This document shows, in pieces, positions 9,381 through 19,719 of a DNA stretch of 64,000 bases. How positions within the stretch are numbered: position 1 is the stretch's first letter; every line of letters starts with the position of its first letter. Origin of the DNA: Bradyrhizobium sp. C9 (GTDB taxonomy: Bacteria; Pseudomonadota; Alphaproteobacteria; Rhizobiales; Xanthobacteraceae); NCBI RefSeq assembly GCF_002532045.1, contig NZ_NWTG01000008.1, positions 248,001 through 312,000 of the forward strand. Reading direction: 5' to 3'. The notes beneath the pieces were generated by a model. That model was given only the letters and a program-made list of their open reading frames with translations, had not been told where the DNA came from and searched no databases. The position numbers and the translations under genes were made by a program.

Positions 9381-9896
9381 ATGAGCGAGAAGTTCAGGAC
9401 TGCGCGGGCCTTGCCGCCGGAGGCGGTGGTTGACGCCGAACTGGCGCCAATCACCGCGATGATGTCGTCGCGGTTGATGGTGCTGGCTAACCTGCTCAGG
9501 CGCGGTGCGCTGCTGCGCTACAAGCGCCTGACCGGCCTGTCCTCGGTCGAGTTCGGCCTGGTTGCCTCGCTCGGCCGGCGGCCGCCGATGAGCGTGGTGC
9601 GGCTTGCCGAAGCCGTCGGCATGGACAAGGGGCAGATCAGCCGGGCGCTTGCCGAGCTCGTTGCGCGCAAGCTGGTCGCCAAGCAAGCCAATCCGCGTGA
9701 CAATCGGGAAACACTTGTCTCCCTTACCAAGGCCGGGCTCGCCGCCCATGATGCCATTGTGGCCGGCGCGCAGGAGCGAAACCGGCGCCTGCTGGAACAG
9801 CTCGGTCCACAGGATCTCGAGTTGCTGCTCGGACATATCGACCGCCTGATGCTGACCGCGGCCGAGATGCTCGCTGCCGAGCGGGAGCTGGGCTGA
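9381..9896 (+). CDS. MarR-family transcriptional regulator
   Basis: A 171-residue winged-helix regulator. The recognition region is VVRLAEAVGMDKGQISRALAEL, followed in the wing by NPRDNRETLVSLT, both typical of MarR. I chose the ATG at 9381 because AGAGG sits about six bases upstream; an in-frame TTG at 9363 would add six residues. It is divergent from the Rieske oxygenase/MFS pair and most likely represses it, being released by an aromatic ligand. That role is inferred from context and from the palindromes in the intergenic region. Confidence 0.9.
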   Translation: MSEKFRTARALPPEAVVDAELAPITAMMSSRLMVLANLLRRGALLRYKRLTGLSSVEFGLVASLGRRPPMSVVRLAEAVGMDKGQISRALAELVARKLVAKQANPRDNRETLVSLTKAGLAAHDAIVAGAQERNRRLLEQLGPQDLELLLGHIDRLMLTAAEMLAAERELG

Positions 9897-10016
9897 TATG
9901 GGGAACGCGCAGGGCACGGGATGGCCGCAGCTGCGCCCCCCGCTGCGGCAAGCGCTTCCGCCTGATGCGGCAAAGAGCCCGCGGGAGGGACGGTAAAAGC
10001 GTCAAAATTGCTTGTC

Positions 10017-10044
10017 TTGCGCCCCCTGTTGCGCTGCGCTAAAG
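10017..10044 (+). promoter_or_regulatory. weak candidate promoter of the nuo operon
   Basis: TTGCGC and CTAAAG are separated by 16 bases, about 65 bp before nuoA. The match is only partial. It is listed because this roughly 210-bp gap must hold the promoter of the operon. Confidence 0.2.
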
Positions 10045-10110
10045 CCTCAAGAACAATTCCAATCAACGAATCTGCGGGACGTCCGAAACCGCAGCAAGAA
10101 GGCCTCGCCG

Positions 10111-10476
10111 ATGACCGGCATCCTGCAGAATTATCTCCCACTTGTGGTCTTTATCGGGGTCGCGAGCCTGATCGGGCTGGCGCTCCTGATCGCGCCGTTC
10201 CTGGTCGCGTTCCAGTCGCCGGATCCGGAAAAGCTGTCCGCCTATGAATGCGGATTCAACGCTTTCGACGACGCCCGCATGAAGTTCGACGTCCGGTTCT
10301 ATCTGGTGGCGATCCTCTTCATCATCTTCGATCTCGAAGTGGCGTTCCTGTTCCCCTGGGCTGTGGCGTTCGGAAAACTGGGCGCGACCGGCTTCTGGTC
10401 GATGATGGTGTTCCTGGCCGTGCTGACGGTCGGGTTCGCGTATGAATGGAAGAAAGGCGCGCTCGAATGGGATTGA
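10111..10476 (+). CDS. nuoA: NADH-quinone oxidoreductase subunit A
   Basis: A 121-residue membrane subunit of complex I with three helices. The conserved loop between helices 1 and 2 contains SAYECGFNAFDDARMKFDVRF, including the Cys known to report the active/deactive state in mitochondrial ND3. The start is the ATG at 10111 (MTGILQ); the frame is open upstream but that extension does not look like NuoA. It is the first gene of the nuoA-N operon. Confidence 0.97.
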   Translation: MTGILQNYLPLVVFIGVASLIGLALLIAPFLVAFQSPDPEKLSAYECGFNAFDDARMKFDVRFYLVAILFIIFDLEVAFLFPWAVAFGKLGATGFWSMMVFLAVLTVGFAYEWKKGALEWD

Positions 10477-11057
10477 GCCCCACCGCCGCATCCTCGCAGC
10501 CGGCGATTGCGCAAGCTCCGAGAGGCATTCTCGATCCGTCGACCGGCAAGCCGGTCGGCGCCAATGATCCGTTCTTCCTCGAGGTCAATCACGAGCTGTC
10601 CGACAAGGGCTTCTTCGTCGCAGCGGCCGATGATCTCATCACCTGGGCGCGCACCGGCTCGCTGATGTGGATGACCTTCGGTCTCGCCTGCTGCGCGGTC
10701 GAGATGATGCAGGTCTCGATGCCGCGCTACGACGTCGAGCGCTTCGGCTTCGCGCCGCGCGCCTCGCCGCGGCAGTCCGACGTGATGATCGTCGCCGGCA
10801 CCCTGACCAACAAGATGGCGCCCGCGCTGCGCAAGGTCTACGACCAGATGCCTGAGCCGCGCTACGTCATCTCGATGGGCTCGTGCGCCAACGGCGGCGG
10901 CTACTACCACTATTCCTACTCGGTGGTCCGCGGTTGCGACCGCATCGTGCCGATCGACATCTACGTGCCGGGCTGCCCGCCCACGGCGGAAGCGCTGCTT
11001 TACGGCGTGCTGCTGCTGCAGAAGAAGATCCGCCGTATCGGCACCATCGAACGCTAA
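10467..11057 (+). CDS. nuoB: NADH-quinone oxidoreductase subunit B
   Basis: A 196-residue peripheral-arm subunit that carries iron-sulfur cluster N2, the last electron donor to quinone. Ligands are the tandem Cys75-Cys76 in LACCAVEMM, Cys140 in GSCANGGG and Cys170 in VPGCPPTAEAL. The ATG at 10467 overlaps the end of nuoA by 10 bp and has GAAAGG upstream; an ATG at 10446 is an alternative start seven codons earlier. Confidence 0.97.
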   Translation: MGLSPTAASSQPAIAQAPRGILDPSTGKPVGANDPFFLEVNHELSDKGFFVAAADDLITWARTGSLMWMTFGLACCAVEMMQVSMPRYDVERFGFAPRASPRQSDVMIVAGTLTNKMAPALRKVYDQMPEPRYVISMGSCANGGGYYHYSYSVVRGCDRIVPIDIYVPGCPPTAEALLYGVLLLQKKIRRIGTIER

Positions 11058-11067
11058 GGTTTCAGGC

Positions 11068-11685
11068 ATGGACGACGGCAAGCTCGACGCCCTTGGGCAG
11101 ACGATCGTGAGCGCGCTTCCGGGCGCCGCCACGGCGCACTCGGTCGCGTTCGATCAACTCACTATCGACGTCGAGATTAGCAGAATCGTGGACGTCGTCA
11201 GTTTTCTGCGTGACGATCCGAACTGCCGCTTCGTCAATTTCACCGACGCGACCGCGGTCGACTATCCGAGCCGCGAAAAGCGCTTCGACGTCGTCTACCA
11301 TCTGCTGTCGCCGACGCTGAACACGCGCATCCGCGTACGCGGCCAGGCCGACGAGACCACGCAGGTGCCCTCGATCATCGGCGTCTTCCCCGGCGCCGAC
11401 TGGTTCGAGCGCGAGACCTACGATCTTTACGGCGTGATCTTCGTCGGGCATCCGGACATGCGCCGCCTGTTGACCGATTACGGCTTCGACGGCCATCCGC
11501 TGCGCAAGGATTTCCCGCTCACCGGCTTCGTCGAGGTTCGCTACGACGACCAGGAGAAGCGGGTGCTGTACGAGCCGGTCCGGCTCAACCAGGAATTCCG
11601 CAAGTTCGACTTCCTCTCGCCCTGGGAAGGCGCGGACTATCCGCTGCCCGGTGACGAGAAGGCCAAGGCGGAGCCGAAGCCATGA
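11068..11685 (+). CDS. nuoC: NADH-quinone oxidoreductase subunit C
   Basis: A 205-residue 30-kDa-type peripheral subunit. The family signature is FPGADWFERETYDLYGVIF, followed by HPDMRRLLTDYGFDGHPLRKDFP. It is separate from nuoD, unlike the fused NuoCD of E. coli. The stop overlaps the nuoD start (ATGA at 11682). Confidence 0.97.
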   Translation: MDDGKLDALGQTIVSALPGAATAHSVAFDQLTIDVEISRIVDVVSFLRDDPNCRFVNFTDATAVDYPSREKRFDVVYHLLSPTLNTRIRVRGQADETTQVPSIIGVFPGADWFERETYDLYGVIFVGHPDMRRLLTDYGFDGHPLRKDFPLTGFVEVRYDDQEKRVLYEPVRLNQEFRKFDFLSPWEGADYPLPGDEKAKAEPKP

Positions 11686-12878
11686 ACGAGCAACCGCAAG
11701 ATCTTCGTAACTTCACCATCAATTTCGGCCCGCAGCATCCGGCGGCGCACGGCGTGCTTCGCCTCGTGCTGGAGCTCGACGGCGAAGTCGTCGAGCGCGT
11801 CGATCCGCATATCGGCCTGCTTCACCGCGGCACCGAGAAGCTGATCGAGCACAAGACCTATCTGCAGGCGATTCCGTATTTCGACCGGCTCGATTACGTC
11901 GCGCCGATGAACCAGGAGCACGCGTTCTGCCTTGCGGCGGAGAAGCTGCTCGGCATCACGGTGCCGCGCCGTGGCCAGCTGATCCGCGTGCTGTATTGCG
12001 AGATCGGCCGCATCCTCTCCCATCTGCTCAACGTCACCACGCAGGCGATGGACGTCGGCGCGCTGACCCCGCCGCTGTGGGGTTTTGAAGAGCGCGAGAA
12101 GCTGATGGTGTTCTACGAGCGTGCCTCGGGCTCGCGTATGCATGCGGCGTTCTTCCGCGTCGGCGGCGTGCACCAGGATCTGCCGCCGAAGCTGATCGAC
12201 GATATCGAGGCGTGGTGCGATCCGTTCCTCAAGGTGGTCGACGACCTCGACACGCTGCTCACCGGTAACCGCATCTTCAAGCAGCGCAACGTCGACATCG
12301 GCGTTGTGCCGCTGAAGGAAGCCTGGGAGTGGGGCTTCTCCGGCGTGATGGTGCGCGGCTCAGGCGCGGCCTGGGACCTGCGCAAGTCGCAGCCCTATGA
12401 GTGCTACGCCGAGATGGATTTCGACATTCCGATCGGCAAGAACGGCGACTGCTACGACCGCTACCTGATCCGCATGGAAGAGATGCGCCAGTCGGTGCGC
12501 ATCATGAAGCAGTGCGTCCAGAAGCTGAAGGCGCCGGACGGGCAGGGCCCGGTCGTGGTCGAGGACAACAAGATCGCGCCGCCGCGCCGCGGTGACATGA
12601 AGCGCTCGATGGAAGCGCTGATCCATCACTTCAAGCTGTACACCGAGGGCGTGCACGTGCCGGCCGGCGAGGTCTATGCCGCGGTCGAGGCGCCGAAGGG
12701 CGAGTTCGGCGTCTATCTCGTCGCCGACGGCACCAACAAGCCCTACAAGTGCAAGATCCGCGCGCCGGGTTTCGCCCATCTGCAGGCGATGGATCACATC
12801 TGCAAGGGCCATCTGCTGGCCGACGTTTCCGCCATCCTTGGCTCGCTGGACATCGTGTTCGGCGAGGTCGACCGGTGA
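11682..12878 (+). CDS. nuoD: NADH-quinone oxidoreductase subunit D
   Basis: A 398-residue 49-kDa-type subunit related to NiFe-hydrogenase large subunits; it forms the quinone pocket with NuoB. The N-terminal FGPQHPAAHGVLRLVLELDG and HIGLLHRGTEKLIE and the C-terminal DIVFGEVDR are all present. The metal-binding cysteines of hydrogenases are absent, as expected. It overlaps nuoC by 4 bp. Confidence 0.97.
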   Translation: MNEQPQDLRNFTINFGPQHPAAHGVLRLVLELDGEVVERVDPHIGLLHRGTEKLIEHKTYLQAIPYFDRLDYVAPMNQEHAFCLAAEKLLGITVPRRGQLIRVLYCEIGRILSHLLNVTTQAMDVGALTPPLWGFEEREKLMVFYERASGSRMHAAFFRVGGVHQDLPPKLIDDIEAWCDPFLKVVDDLDTLLTGNRIFKQRNVDIGVVPLKEAWEWGFSGVMVRGSGAAWDLRKSQPYECYAEMDFDIPIGKNGDCYDRYLIRMEEMRQSVRIMKQCVQKLKAPDGQGPVVVEDNKIAPPRRGDMKRSMEALIHHFKLYTEGVHVPAGEVYAAVEAPKGEFGVYLVADGTNKPYKCKIRAPGFAHLQAMDHICKGHLLADVSAILGSLDIVFGEVDR

Positions 12879-12921
12879 TGATGTCCGCATCTGCACCGCG
12901 CGCTAATTGAGAGTTTGATCG

Positions 12922-13533
12922 ATGTCCGTCCGCCGCCTTGCCCCGAAGGAATTGCAGCCCGCGAGCTTCACGTTCACGGACGAGAATCTCGCCTGGGCCA
13001 AGAAGCAGATCGAGAAGTATCCGCCGGGCCGTCAGGCTTCGGCTGCGATCGCGATTCTGTGGCGCGTGCAGGAGCAGCATGACGGCTGGGTCTCGGAAGC
13101 GGCGATCCGCGCCGTCGCCGACCTGCTCGAGATGCCGCATATCCGCATGCTGGAGATCGCGACCTTCTACACCATGTTCCAGCTCTCGCCGGTCGGCAAG
13201 AAGGCGCATGTGCAGGTCTGCGGCACCACGCCGTGCCGGCTGCGCGGCGCCGCCGACCTGATCGAGGTGTGCCAGCATCGCATCCATCACGATCCGTTCC
13301 AGCTGTCGAAGGACGGCAACTTCTCGTGGGAAGAGGTCGAGTGTCTCGGCGCCTGCGTGAACGCGCCAATGGTGCTGATCTGGAAGGACACCTACGAGGA
13401 CCTGACCAAGGAAAGCTTCGGCAAGGTGCTCGACGGCTTTGCCGCCGGCAATCCGCCCAAGCCGGGCCCGCAGGTCGACCGTCAGTTCTCGGCGCCCGCA
13501 GGCGGGCCGACGACGCTGAAGGAAACCACCTGA
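12922..13533 (+). CDS. nuoE: NADH-quinone oxidoreductase subunit E
   Basis: A 203-residue 24-kDa-type subunit holding the [2Fe-2S] cluster N1a. Ligands are the Cys-x4-Cys of VCGTTPCRLRGA and the Cys-x3-Cys of ECLGACVNAP, in a thioredoxin-like fold. The last 30 residues are a Pro/Gly-rich tail longer than in E. coli. The stop codon overlaps an ATG of the small ORF that follows (TGATG). Confidence 0.97.
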   Translation: MSVRRLAPKELQPASFTFTDENLAWAKKQIEKYPPGRQASAAIAILWRVQEQHDGWVSEAAIRAVADLLEMPHIRMLEIATFYTMFQLSPVGKKAHVQVCGTTPCRLRGAADLIEVCQHRIHHDPFQLSKDGNFSWEEVECLGACVNAPMVLIWKDTYEDLTKESFGKVLDGFAAGNPPKPGPQVDRQFSAPAGGPTTLKETT

Positions 13534-13580
13534 TGCGGGGCTTTCAGGTGCAGGAAAACGAGGCGGGGAGGGGCGCTGCG

Positions 13581-13745
13581 ATGAAGGCCTGGCGCACGAT
13601 CGCCCTTCACACCGCTGTCGCGGCCGGCTTCATGTTCCTGCTGCAACGTTACGGCCTGAGCGCGACGCTGGAATCCAGCCTGTTGTGGGCCATCGTGTTC
13701 GGCGGCTGTGCTGCCGGGCTCGCTTGCTCCCAAGCCAATCGGTGA
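13581..13745 (+). CDS. small membrane protein between nuoE and nuoF
   Basis: A 54-residue ORF starting at an ATG with a strong GGGGAGGGG site (13565-13573) seven bases upstream. An ATG at 13533 that overlaps the nuoE stop would give 70 residues. Two hydrophobic stretches are seen, THTAVAAGFMFLL-like at about 10-22 and SLLWAIVFGGCAAGLAC at about 33-49, with a short basic C-terminus. It ends 19 bp before nuoF. It is not one of the 14 Nuo subunits and I do not recognise a family. Its place inside the operon suggests a role in complex I assembly or an accessory subunit, which is inference only. Confidence 0.6.
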   Translation: MKAWRTIALHTAVAAGFMFLLQRYGLSATLESSLLWAIVFGGCAAGLACSQANR

Positions 13746-13764
13746 TGTTCGGAAAGTTTTGAGC

Positions 13765-15090
<1,326 letters not shown>

Positions 15091-15099
15091 AGAAGAGAC

Positions 15100-17175
15100 A
15101 TGAGCAAGATCATCGTCGATGGCAAAGAGATCGATGTGCCGCCGGAGTACACGCTGTTGCAGGCGTGCGAGGCGGCAGGCGCCGAGATTCCGCGCTTCTG
15201 CTATCACGAGCGGTTGTCGATCGCCGGCAATTGCCGGATGTGCCTGGTCGAGGTGAAGGGCGGCCCGAAGCCGGTCGCGAGCTGCGCCTGGGCCGTGCGC
15301 GACTGCCGTCCGGGCCCGAAGGGTGAGCCGCCGGAGATCTCGACCCGTTCGCCGATGGTCAAGAAGGCGCGCGAAGGCGTAATGGAATTCCTGCTGATCA
15401 ACCATCCGCTGGACTGCCCGATCTGCGATCAGGGCGGCGAGTGTGATCTGCAGGACCAGGCGATGGGCTACGGCGTCGACACCAGCCGTTTCGCCGAGAA
15501 CAAGCGTGCGGTCGAGGACAAGTATCTCGGCGCGCTGGTCAAGACCTCGATGAACCGCTGCATCCAGTGCACGCGTTGCGTCCGCTTTTCCGCCGAAGTC
15601 TGCGGCGCGCCGGAAATGGGCGCGACCGGGCGCGGCGAGGACATGGAGATCACCACCTATCTCGAGCAGGCGCTGAGCTCGGAGCTGCAGGGCAATCTCG
15701 TCGATATCTGCCCGGTCGGTGCGCTGACCTCGAAGCCCTATGCCTTCGCGGCGCGCCCCTGGGAGCTCGGCAAGACGCAGTCGGTCGACGTCATGGACGG
15801 CGTTGGATCTGCGATCCGGGTCGACACCCGCGGCCGCGAGGTGATGCGCATCCTGCCGCGCATCAACGAGGTGGTGAACGAGGAGTGGATTTCCGACAAG
15901 ACCCGCCACGTCGTCGACGGCCTGCGCACCCAGCGCCTCGACCGTCCCTATGTGCGCGAGAACGGCCAGCTCAAGCCTGCGACCTGGCAGGAGGCCTTCG
16001 CGGCCATCGCCGCCAAGGCCGGCCGCATCGACGGCAAGCGGATCGGCGCGATCGCGGGCGATCTCGCTGCGGTCGATGAAATGTATGCGCTGAAGGAGCT
16101 GCTCGCGAAGTACGGCTCGGTCAATCTGGCGGTGCAGGGCGGCGACGCGTTCGACGCCAAGGCAGGCCGCGGCTCCTACATCTTCAACCCGACCATTGCC
16201 GGCATCGACCAGGCCGACGCGATCCTGATCATCGGCTCGCACCCGCGCAAGGAAGCCGCGGTGCTGAACGCGCGGATCCGCAAGCGCTGGCGCACCGGCG
16301 GGCTCAAGGTCGGCATGATCGGCGCCAAGGCCGATTTTACCTACGACCACGACTATCTCGGCGCAGGTACCGACACGCTCGCCGATCTCGTGGCGGGCAA
16401 GCATTCCTTTGCCGACGTGCTGAAGAACGCCAAGAACCCGATCGTCCTGGTCGGCGCCGGCGCCTACACCAGGCATGACGGCGCGGCGGTGCTGGCGCAG
16501 GCGGCCAAGCTCGCCGTGGATGTCGGTGCGCTGAAGGACGGCTGGAACGGCTTCGCCGTGCTGCAGGACACCGCCTCGCGCGCCGGCGCGCTCGATATCG
16601 GTTTCTCGCCGGCGGCCGGTGGCCTGACCACGGCGCAGATGACGACCTTCGGCACCCTCGACGTGCTGTTCCTGCTCGGCGCCGACGAGATCAAGGCGCC
16701 GGATGGCACCTTCGTGGTCTATATCGGCACCCATGGCGACCAGGGCGCGCATCGTGCCGACGTCATCCTGCCGGGCGCTGCCTATACCGAGAAGTCCGGC
16801 ATCTACGTCAACACCGAGGGCCGGGCGCAGATCGCCAACCGTGCGGCGTTCCCGCCGGGTGAAGCCCGTGAGGACTGGGCGATCATCCGCGCGCTGTCCG
16901 ACGTGCTCGGCAAGAAGCTGCCGTTCGACTCGCTGCAGGCGCTGCGCCAGGCGATGTTCAAGACCACGCCGCATCTGATGCGGCTCGACCAGATCGAGGT
17001 CGGCAAGGCCGACGACGTCAAGGCGCTGGCCGGCAAGGGCGGCAGCGTCGACAAGGCGGCATTCAAGCCGACTGTCGAGGATTTCTATCTGACCAACCCG
17101 ATCGCGCGGGCCTCTGCCGTGATGGCGGAATGCTCGCGGCTGGCGTCGGGCCGAATGCTGACGGCAGCGGAGTGA
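15100..17175 (+). CDS. nuoG: NADH-quinone oxidoreductase subunit G
   Basis: A 691-residue 75-kDa-type subunit. The N-terminus has the [2Fe-2S] N1b ligands (RFCYHERLSIAGNCRMC plus a later Cys), then the His-Cys3 cluster N5 (HPLDCPICDQGGECDLQ) and cluster N4 (CIQCTRCVRF plus DICPVGALTSKP). The cysteines of cluster N7, found in E. coli, are absent, so this is the mitochondrial-like alphaproteobacterial form. The C-terminal half is a molybdopterin-oxidoreductase-like fold without cofactor ligands. Confidence 0.97.
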   Translation: MSKIIVDGKEIDVPPEYTLLQACEAAGAEIPRFCYHERLSIAGNCRMCLVEVKGGPKPVASCAWAVRDCRPGPKGEPPEISTRSPMVKKAREGVMEFLLINHPLDCPICDQGGECDLQDQAMGYGVDTSRFAENKRAVEDKYLGALVKTSMNRCIQCTRCVRFSAEVCGAPEMGATGRGEDMEITTYLEQALSSELQGNLVDICPVGALTSKPYAFAARPWELGKTQSVDVMDGVGSAIRVDTRGREVMRILPRINEVVNEEWISDKTRHVVDGLRTQRLDRPYVRENGQLKPATWQEAFAAIAAKAGRIDGKRIGAIAGDLAAVDEMYALKELLAKYGSVNLAVQGGDAFDAKAGRGSYIFNPTIAGIDQADAILIIGSHPRKEAAVLNARIRKRWRTGGLKVGMIGAKADFTYDHDYLGAGTDTLADLVAGKHSFADVLKNAKNPIVLVGAGAYTRHDGAAVLAQAAKLAVDVGALKDGWNGFAVLQDTASRAGALDIGFSPAAGGLTTAQMTTFGTLDVLFLLGADEIKAPDGTFVVYIGTHGDQGAHRADVILPGAAYTEKSGIYVNTEGRAQIANRAAFPPGEAREDWAIIRALSDVLGKKLPFDSLQALRQAMFKTTPHLMRLDQIEVGKADDVKALAGKGGSVDKAAFKPTVEDFYLTNPIARASAVMAECSRLASGRMLTAAE

Positions 17176-17185
17176 GCGTGACCTG

Positions 17186-18256
17186 ATGGCTGAATTCTTC
17201 GCAAGCGCGTTCTGGACCGGCTTCCTCTGGCCGCTGATCATCATGGTCGCGGAAAGCCTGTTGCTGCTCGTCGTGCTGCTGATCGCGATTGCCTACATCC
17301 TGCTCGCCGACCGCAAGATCTGGGCGGCGGTACAGATCCGCCGCGGCCCCAACGTGGTCGGCCCGTTCGGATTGCTGCAATCCTTCGCCGACCTGCTGAA
17401 GTTCGTGCTGAAGGAGCCGGTGATTCCGTCCGGCTCCAACAAGGGCGTGTTCCTGCTGGCGCCGCTGGTCTCGTGTATCCTGGCGCTGGCCGCCTGGGCC
17501 GTGATCCCGTTCAATCTCGGCTGGGTGATCTCCGACATCAACGTCGGCATCCTCTACATCTTCGCGATCTCGTCGCTGTCGATCTACGGCGTCATCATGG
17601 CCGGCTGGTCGTCGAACTCGAAGTACCCGTTCTTGGCCGCGCTGCGCTCGGCGGCGCAGATGGTGTCCTATGAAGTCTCGATCGGCTTCGTCATCATCAC
17701 CGTGCTGCTCTGCGTGGGCTCGCTGAACCTGTCGGCGGTGGTCGAGGCGCAGAACTCGCGTGGGCTCGCGCACCTGATCGGCCTGCCGCAGCTCACCATC
17801 CTGAATTGGTATGTGTGGCCGCTGTTTCCGATGTTCGTGGTGTTCTACGTCTCGGCGCTGGCGGAAACCAACCGTCCGCCGTTCGACCTGGTCGAAGCGG
17901 AATCGGAACTGGTCGCCGGCTTCATGACCGAATACGGCTCGACGCCGTATCTCCTGTTCATGCTCGGCGAGTATGTCGCGATCACCACGATGTGCGCGCT
18001 GGCGTCGATCCTGTTCCTTGGTGGCTGGCTGCCGCCGGTCGATTTGCCGCCGTTCACCTGGATTCCAGGCATCGTCTGGTTCGCCCTCAAGGTGTTCTTC
18101 ATGTTCTTCATGTTCGCGATGGCGAAGGCGATCGTGCCGCGCTACCGCTACGATCAACTGATGCGGCTCGGCTGGAAGGTGTTCCTGCCGCTGTCGCTGG
18201 CGATGGTGGTGATCGTGGCCGGTGTGCTGCAGTTCGCCGGCATCGCTCCGAAGTGA
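17186..18256 (+). CDS. nuoH: NADH-quinone oxidoreductase subunit H
   Basis: A 356-residue membrane subunit (ND1 type) at the junction with the peripheral arm, with eight or so helices. The conserved ADRKIWAAVQIRRGPNVVG and the acidic loop ETNRPPFDLVEAESELVAGF that couples quinone chemistry to proton movement are both intact. Confidence 0.97.
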   Translation: MAEFFASAFWTGFLWPLIIMVAESLLLLVVLLIAIAYILLADRKIWAAVQIRRGPNVVGPFGLLQSFADLLKFVLKEPVIPSGSNKGVFLLAPLVSCILALAAWAVIPFNLGWVISDINVGILYIFAISSLSIYGVIMAGWSSNSKYPFLAALRSAAQMVSYEVSIGFVIITVLLCVGSLNLSAVVEAQNSRGLAHLIGLPQLTILNWYVWPLFPMFVVFYVSALAETNRPPFDLVEAESELVAGFMTEYGSTPYLLFMLGEYVAITTMCALASILFLGGWLPPVDLPPFTWIPGIVWFALKVFFMFFMFAMAKAIVPRYRYDQLMRLGWKVFLPLSLAMVVIVAGVLQFAGIAPK

Positions 18257-18263
18257 GGCCGTC

Positions 18264-18758
18264 ATGAGTGTCAACGTCAACGCAACAGCCCGCTCGCTTC
18301 TGCTCTCGGAATTCGTCTCGGCGTTCGTTCTCGCCATGCGCTATTTCTTCAAGCCGAAGCCGACGCTGAATTATCCCTTCGAGAAGGGCCCGATCTCGCC
18401 GCGTTTCCGTGGTGAGCACGCGCTGCGCCGCTATCCGAACGGCGAGGAACGCTGCATCGCCTGCAAGCTGTGCGAGGCGATCTGCCCGGCGCAGGCGATC
18501 ACGATCGAGGCCGGCCCGCGCCGCAACGACGGCACCCGCCGCACGGTGCGCTACGACATCGACATGGTGAAGTGCATCTATTGCGGGCTGTGCCAGGAAG
18601 CATGCCCGGTCGACGCCATCGTCGAGGGACCGAATTTCGAATTCGCGACCGAGACCCGCGAGGAACTCTACTATGACAAGGCGAAGCTGCTCGCCAATGG
18701 CGACCGCTGGGAGCGCGAGATTGCGAAGTCGATCGCGCTCGACGCGCCGTACCGGTGA
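18264..18758 (+). CDS. nuoI: NADH-quinone oxidoreductase subunit I
   Basis: A 164-residue ferredoxin-like subunit with two [4Fe-4S] clusters (N6a, N6b) bound by CIACKLCEAICP and CIYCGLCQEACP. The ATG at 18264 starts seven bases after nuoH stops. The RYPNGEERCIACK and KYDK-type tail regions are typical of alphaproteobacterial NuoI. Confidence 0.97.
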   Translation: MSVNVNATARSLLLSEFVSAFVLAMRYFFKPKPTLNYPFEKGPISPRFRGEHALRRYPNGEERCIACKLCEAICPAQAITIEAGPRRNDGTRRTVRYDIDMVKCIYCGLCQEACPVDAIVEGPNFEFATETREELYYDKAKLLANGDRWEREIAKSIALDAPYR

Positions 18759-18767
18759 GGTGAGGGC

Positions 18768-19406
18768 ATGATCCTTCCGGCGCTGTTCTTCTATCTGTTT
18801 GCCGCGGCCTGCGTGGCCTCGGCGGTCATGGTGATTGTCTCGCGCAATCCCGTGCACTCCGTGCTGTACCTGATCCTGGCCTTCGTCAACGCCTCGGGCC
18901 TGTTCATCCTGATGGGCGCCGAGTTCCTCGGGATGATGCTGATCGTCGTCTATGTCGGCGCCGTCGCGGTGCTGTTCCTGTTCGTGATCATGATGCTCGA
19001 CGTCGACTTCGTCGAACTGCGCGAGGGCTTCATGCAGTATCTGCCCGTAGGCATCGTGATCGGCGGCATCTTCCTGTTCGAGCTGCTGCTGGTGGTCGGC
19101 GCCTGGGTGATCAACCCGCAGGTCACCAAGACGATCACGGCGGCGATCCCGACCAGTATCAGCAACACCGAGGCGCTCGGCCTCGTGCTCTATACGAAGT
19201 ACATCCATTACTTCCAGCTCGCCGGCATGGTGCTGCTGGTCGCGATGATCGGCGCCATCGTGCTGACGCTGCGCCACAAGGCCAACGTCAAGCGGCAGAA
19301 CATCAACGTGCAGAACGCGCGCACGCCGGAAATGGCGATGGCGATGCGCAAGGTGGCGTCGGGGCAGGGCCTGCAGGATGCCGACGCGGCGGAGTGGGTG
19401 AAATGA
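18768..19406 (+). CDS. nuoJ: NADH-quinone oxidoreductase subunit J
   Basis: A 212-residue ND6-type membrane subunit with five helices. The third-helix motif LGMMLIVVYVGAVAVLFLFVIMM, whose pi-bulge is part of the coupling machinery, is present (written here in part: VVYVGAVAVLFLFVIMM). The stop overlaps the nuoK start (ATGA at 19403). Confidence 0.95.
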   Translation: MILPALFFYLFAAACVASAVMVIVSRNPVHSVLYLILAFVNASGLFILMGAEFLGMMLIVVYVGAVAVLFLFVIMMLDVDFVELREGFMQYLPVGIVIGGIFLFELLLVVGAWVINPQVTKTITAAIPTSISNTEALGLVLYTKYIHYFQLAGMVLLVAMIGAIVLTLRHKANVKRQNINVQNARTPEMAMAMRKVASGQGLQDADAAEWVK

Positions 19407-19711
19407 CGATCGGGCTAGGGCACTATCTGGCGGTCGGCGCGATCCTGTTCACGCTCGGGATCCTCGGCATCTTCCTCAACCGCAAGAACATCATCGTCAT
19501 TCTGATGTCGATCGAGCTGATCCTGCTCTCGGTCAACATCAATTTGGTGGCGTTCTCGACCTTCCTCGGCGACATCGTCGGCCAGGTGTTCGCGCTGTTG
19601 GTGCTGACGGTGGCGGCAGCCGAGGCCGCGATCGGCCTTGCCGTGCTGGTGGTGTATTTCCGCAACCGCGGTTCGATCGCGGTTGAAGACGTCAATCTGA
19701 TGAAGGGCTAG
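19403..19711 (+). CDS. nuoK: NADH-quinone oxidoreductase subunit K
   Basis: A 102-residue ND4L-type subunit with three helices. Conserved intramembrane glutamates appear in VILMSIELILLSVN and in VLTVAAAEAAIGLAV. The ATG at 19403 overlaps the nuoJ stop; an in-frame GTG at 19394 is a less likely start. Confidence 0.96.
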   Translation: MTIGLGHYLAVGAILFTLGILGIFLNRKNIIVILMSIELILLSVNINLVAFSTFLGDIVGQVFALLVLTVAAAEAAIGLAVLVVYFRNRGSIAVEDVNLMKG

Positions 19712-19719
19712 TCCGGCAA

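Noticed and set aside
10012..10110. Upstream extension of the nuoA frame
   Set aside because: The extra 33 residues are Cys/Arg-rich without similarity to NuoA; the ATG at 10111 has a ribosome site and the right N-terminus.
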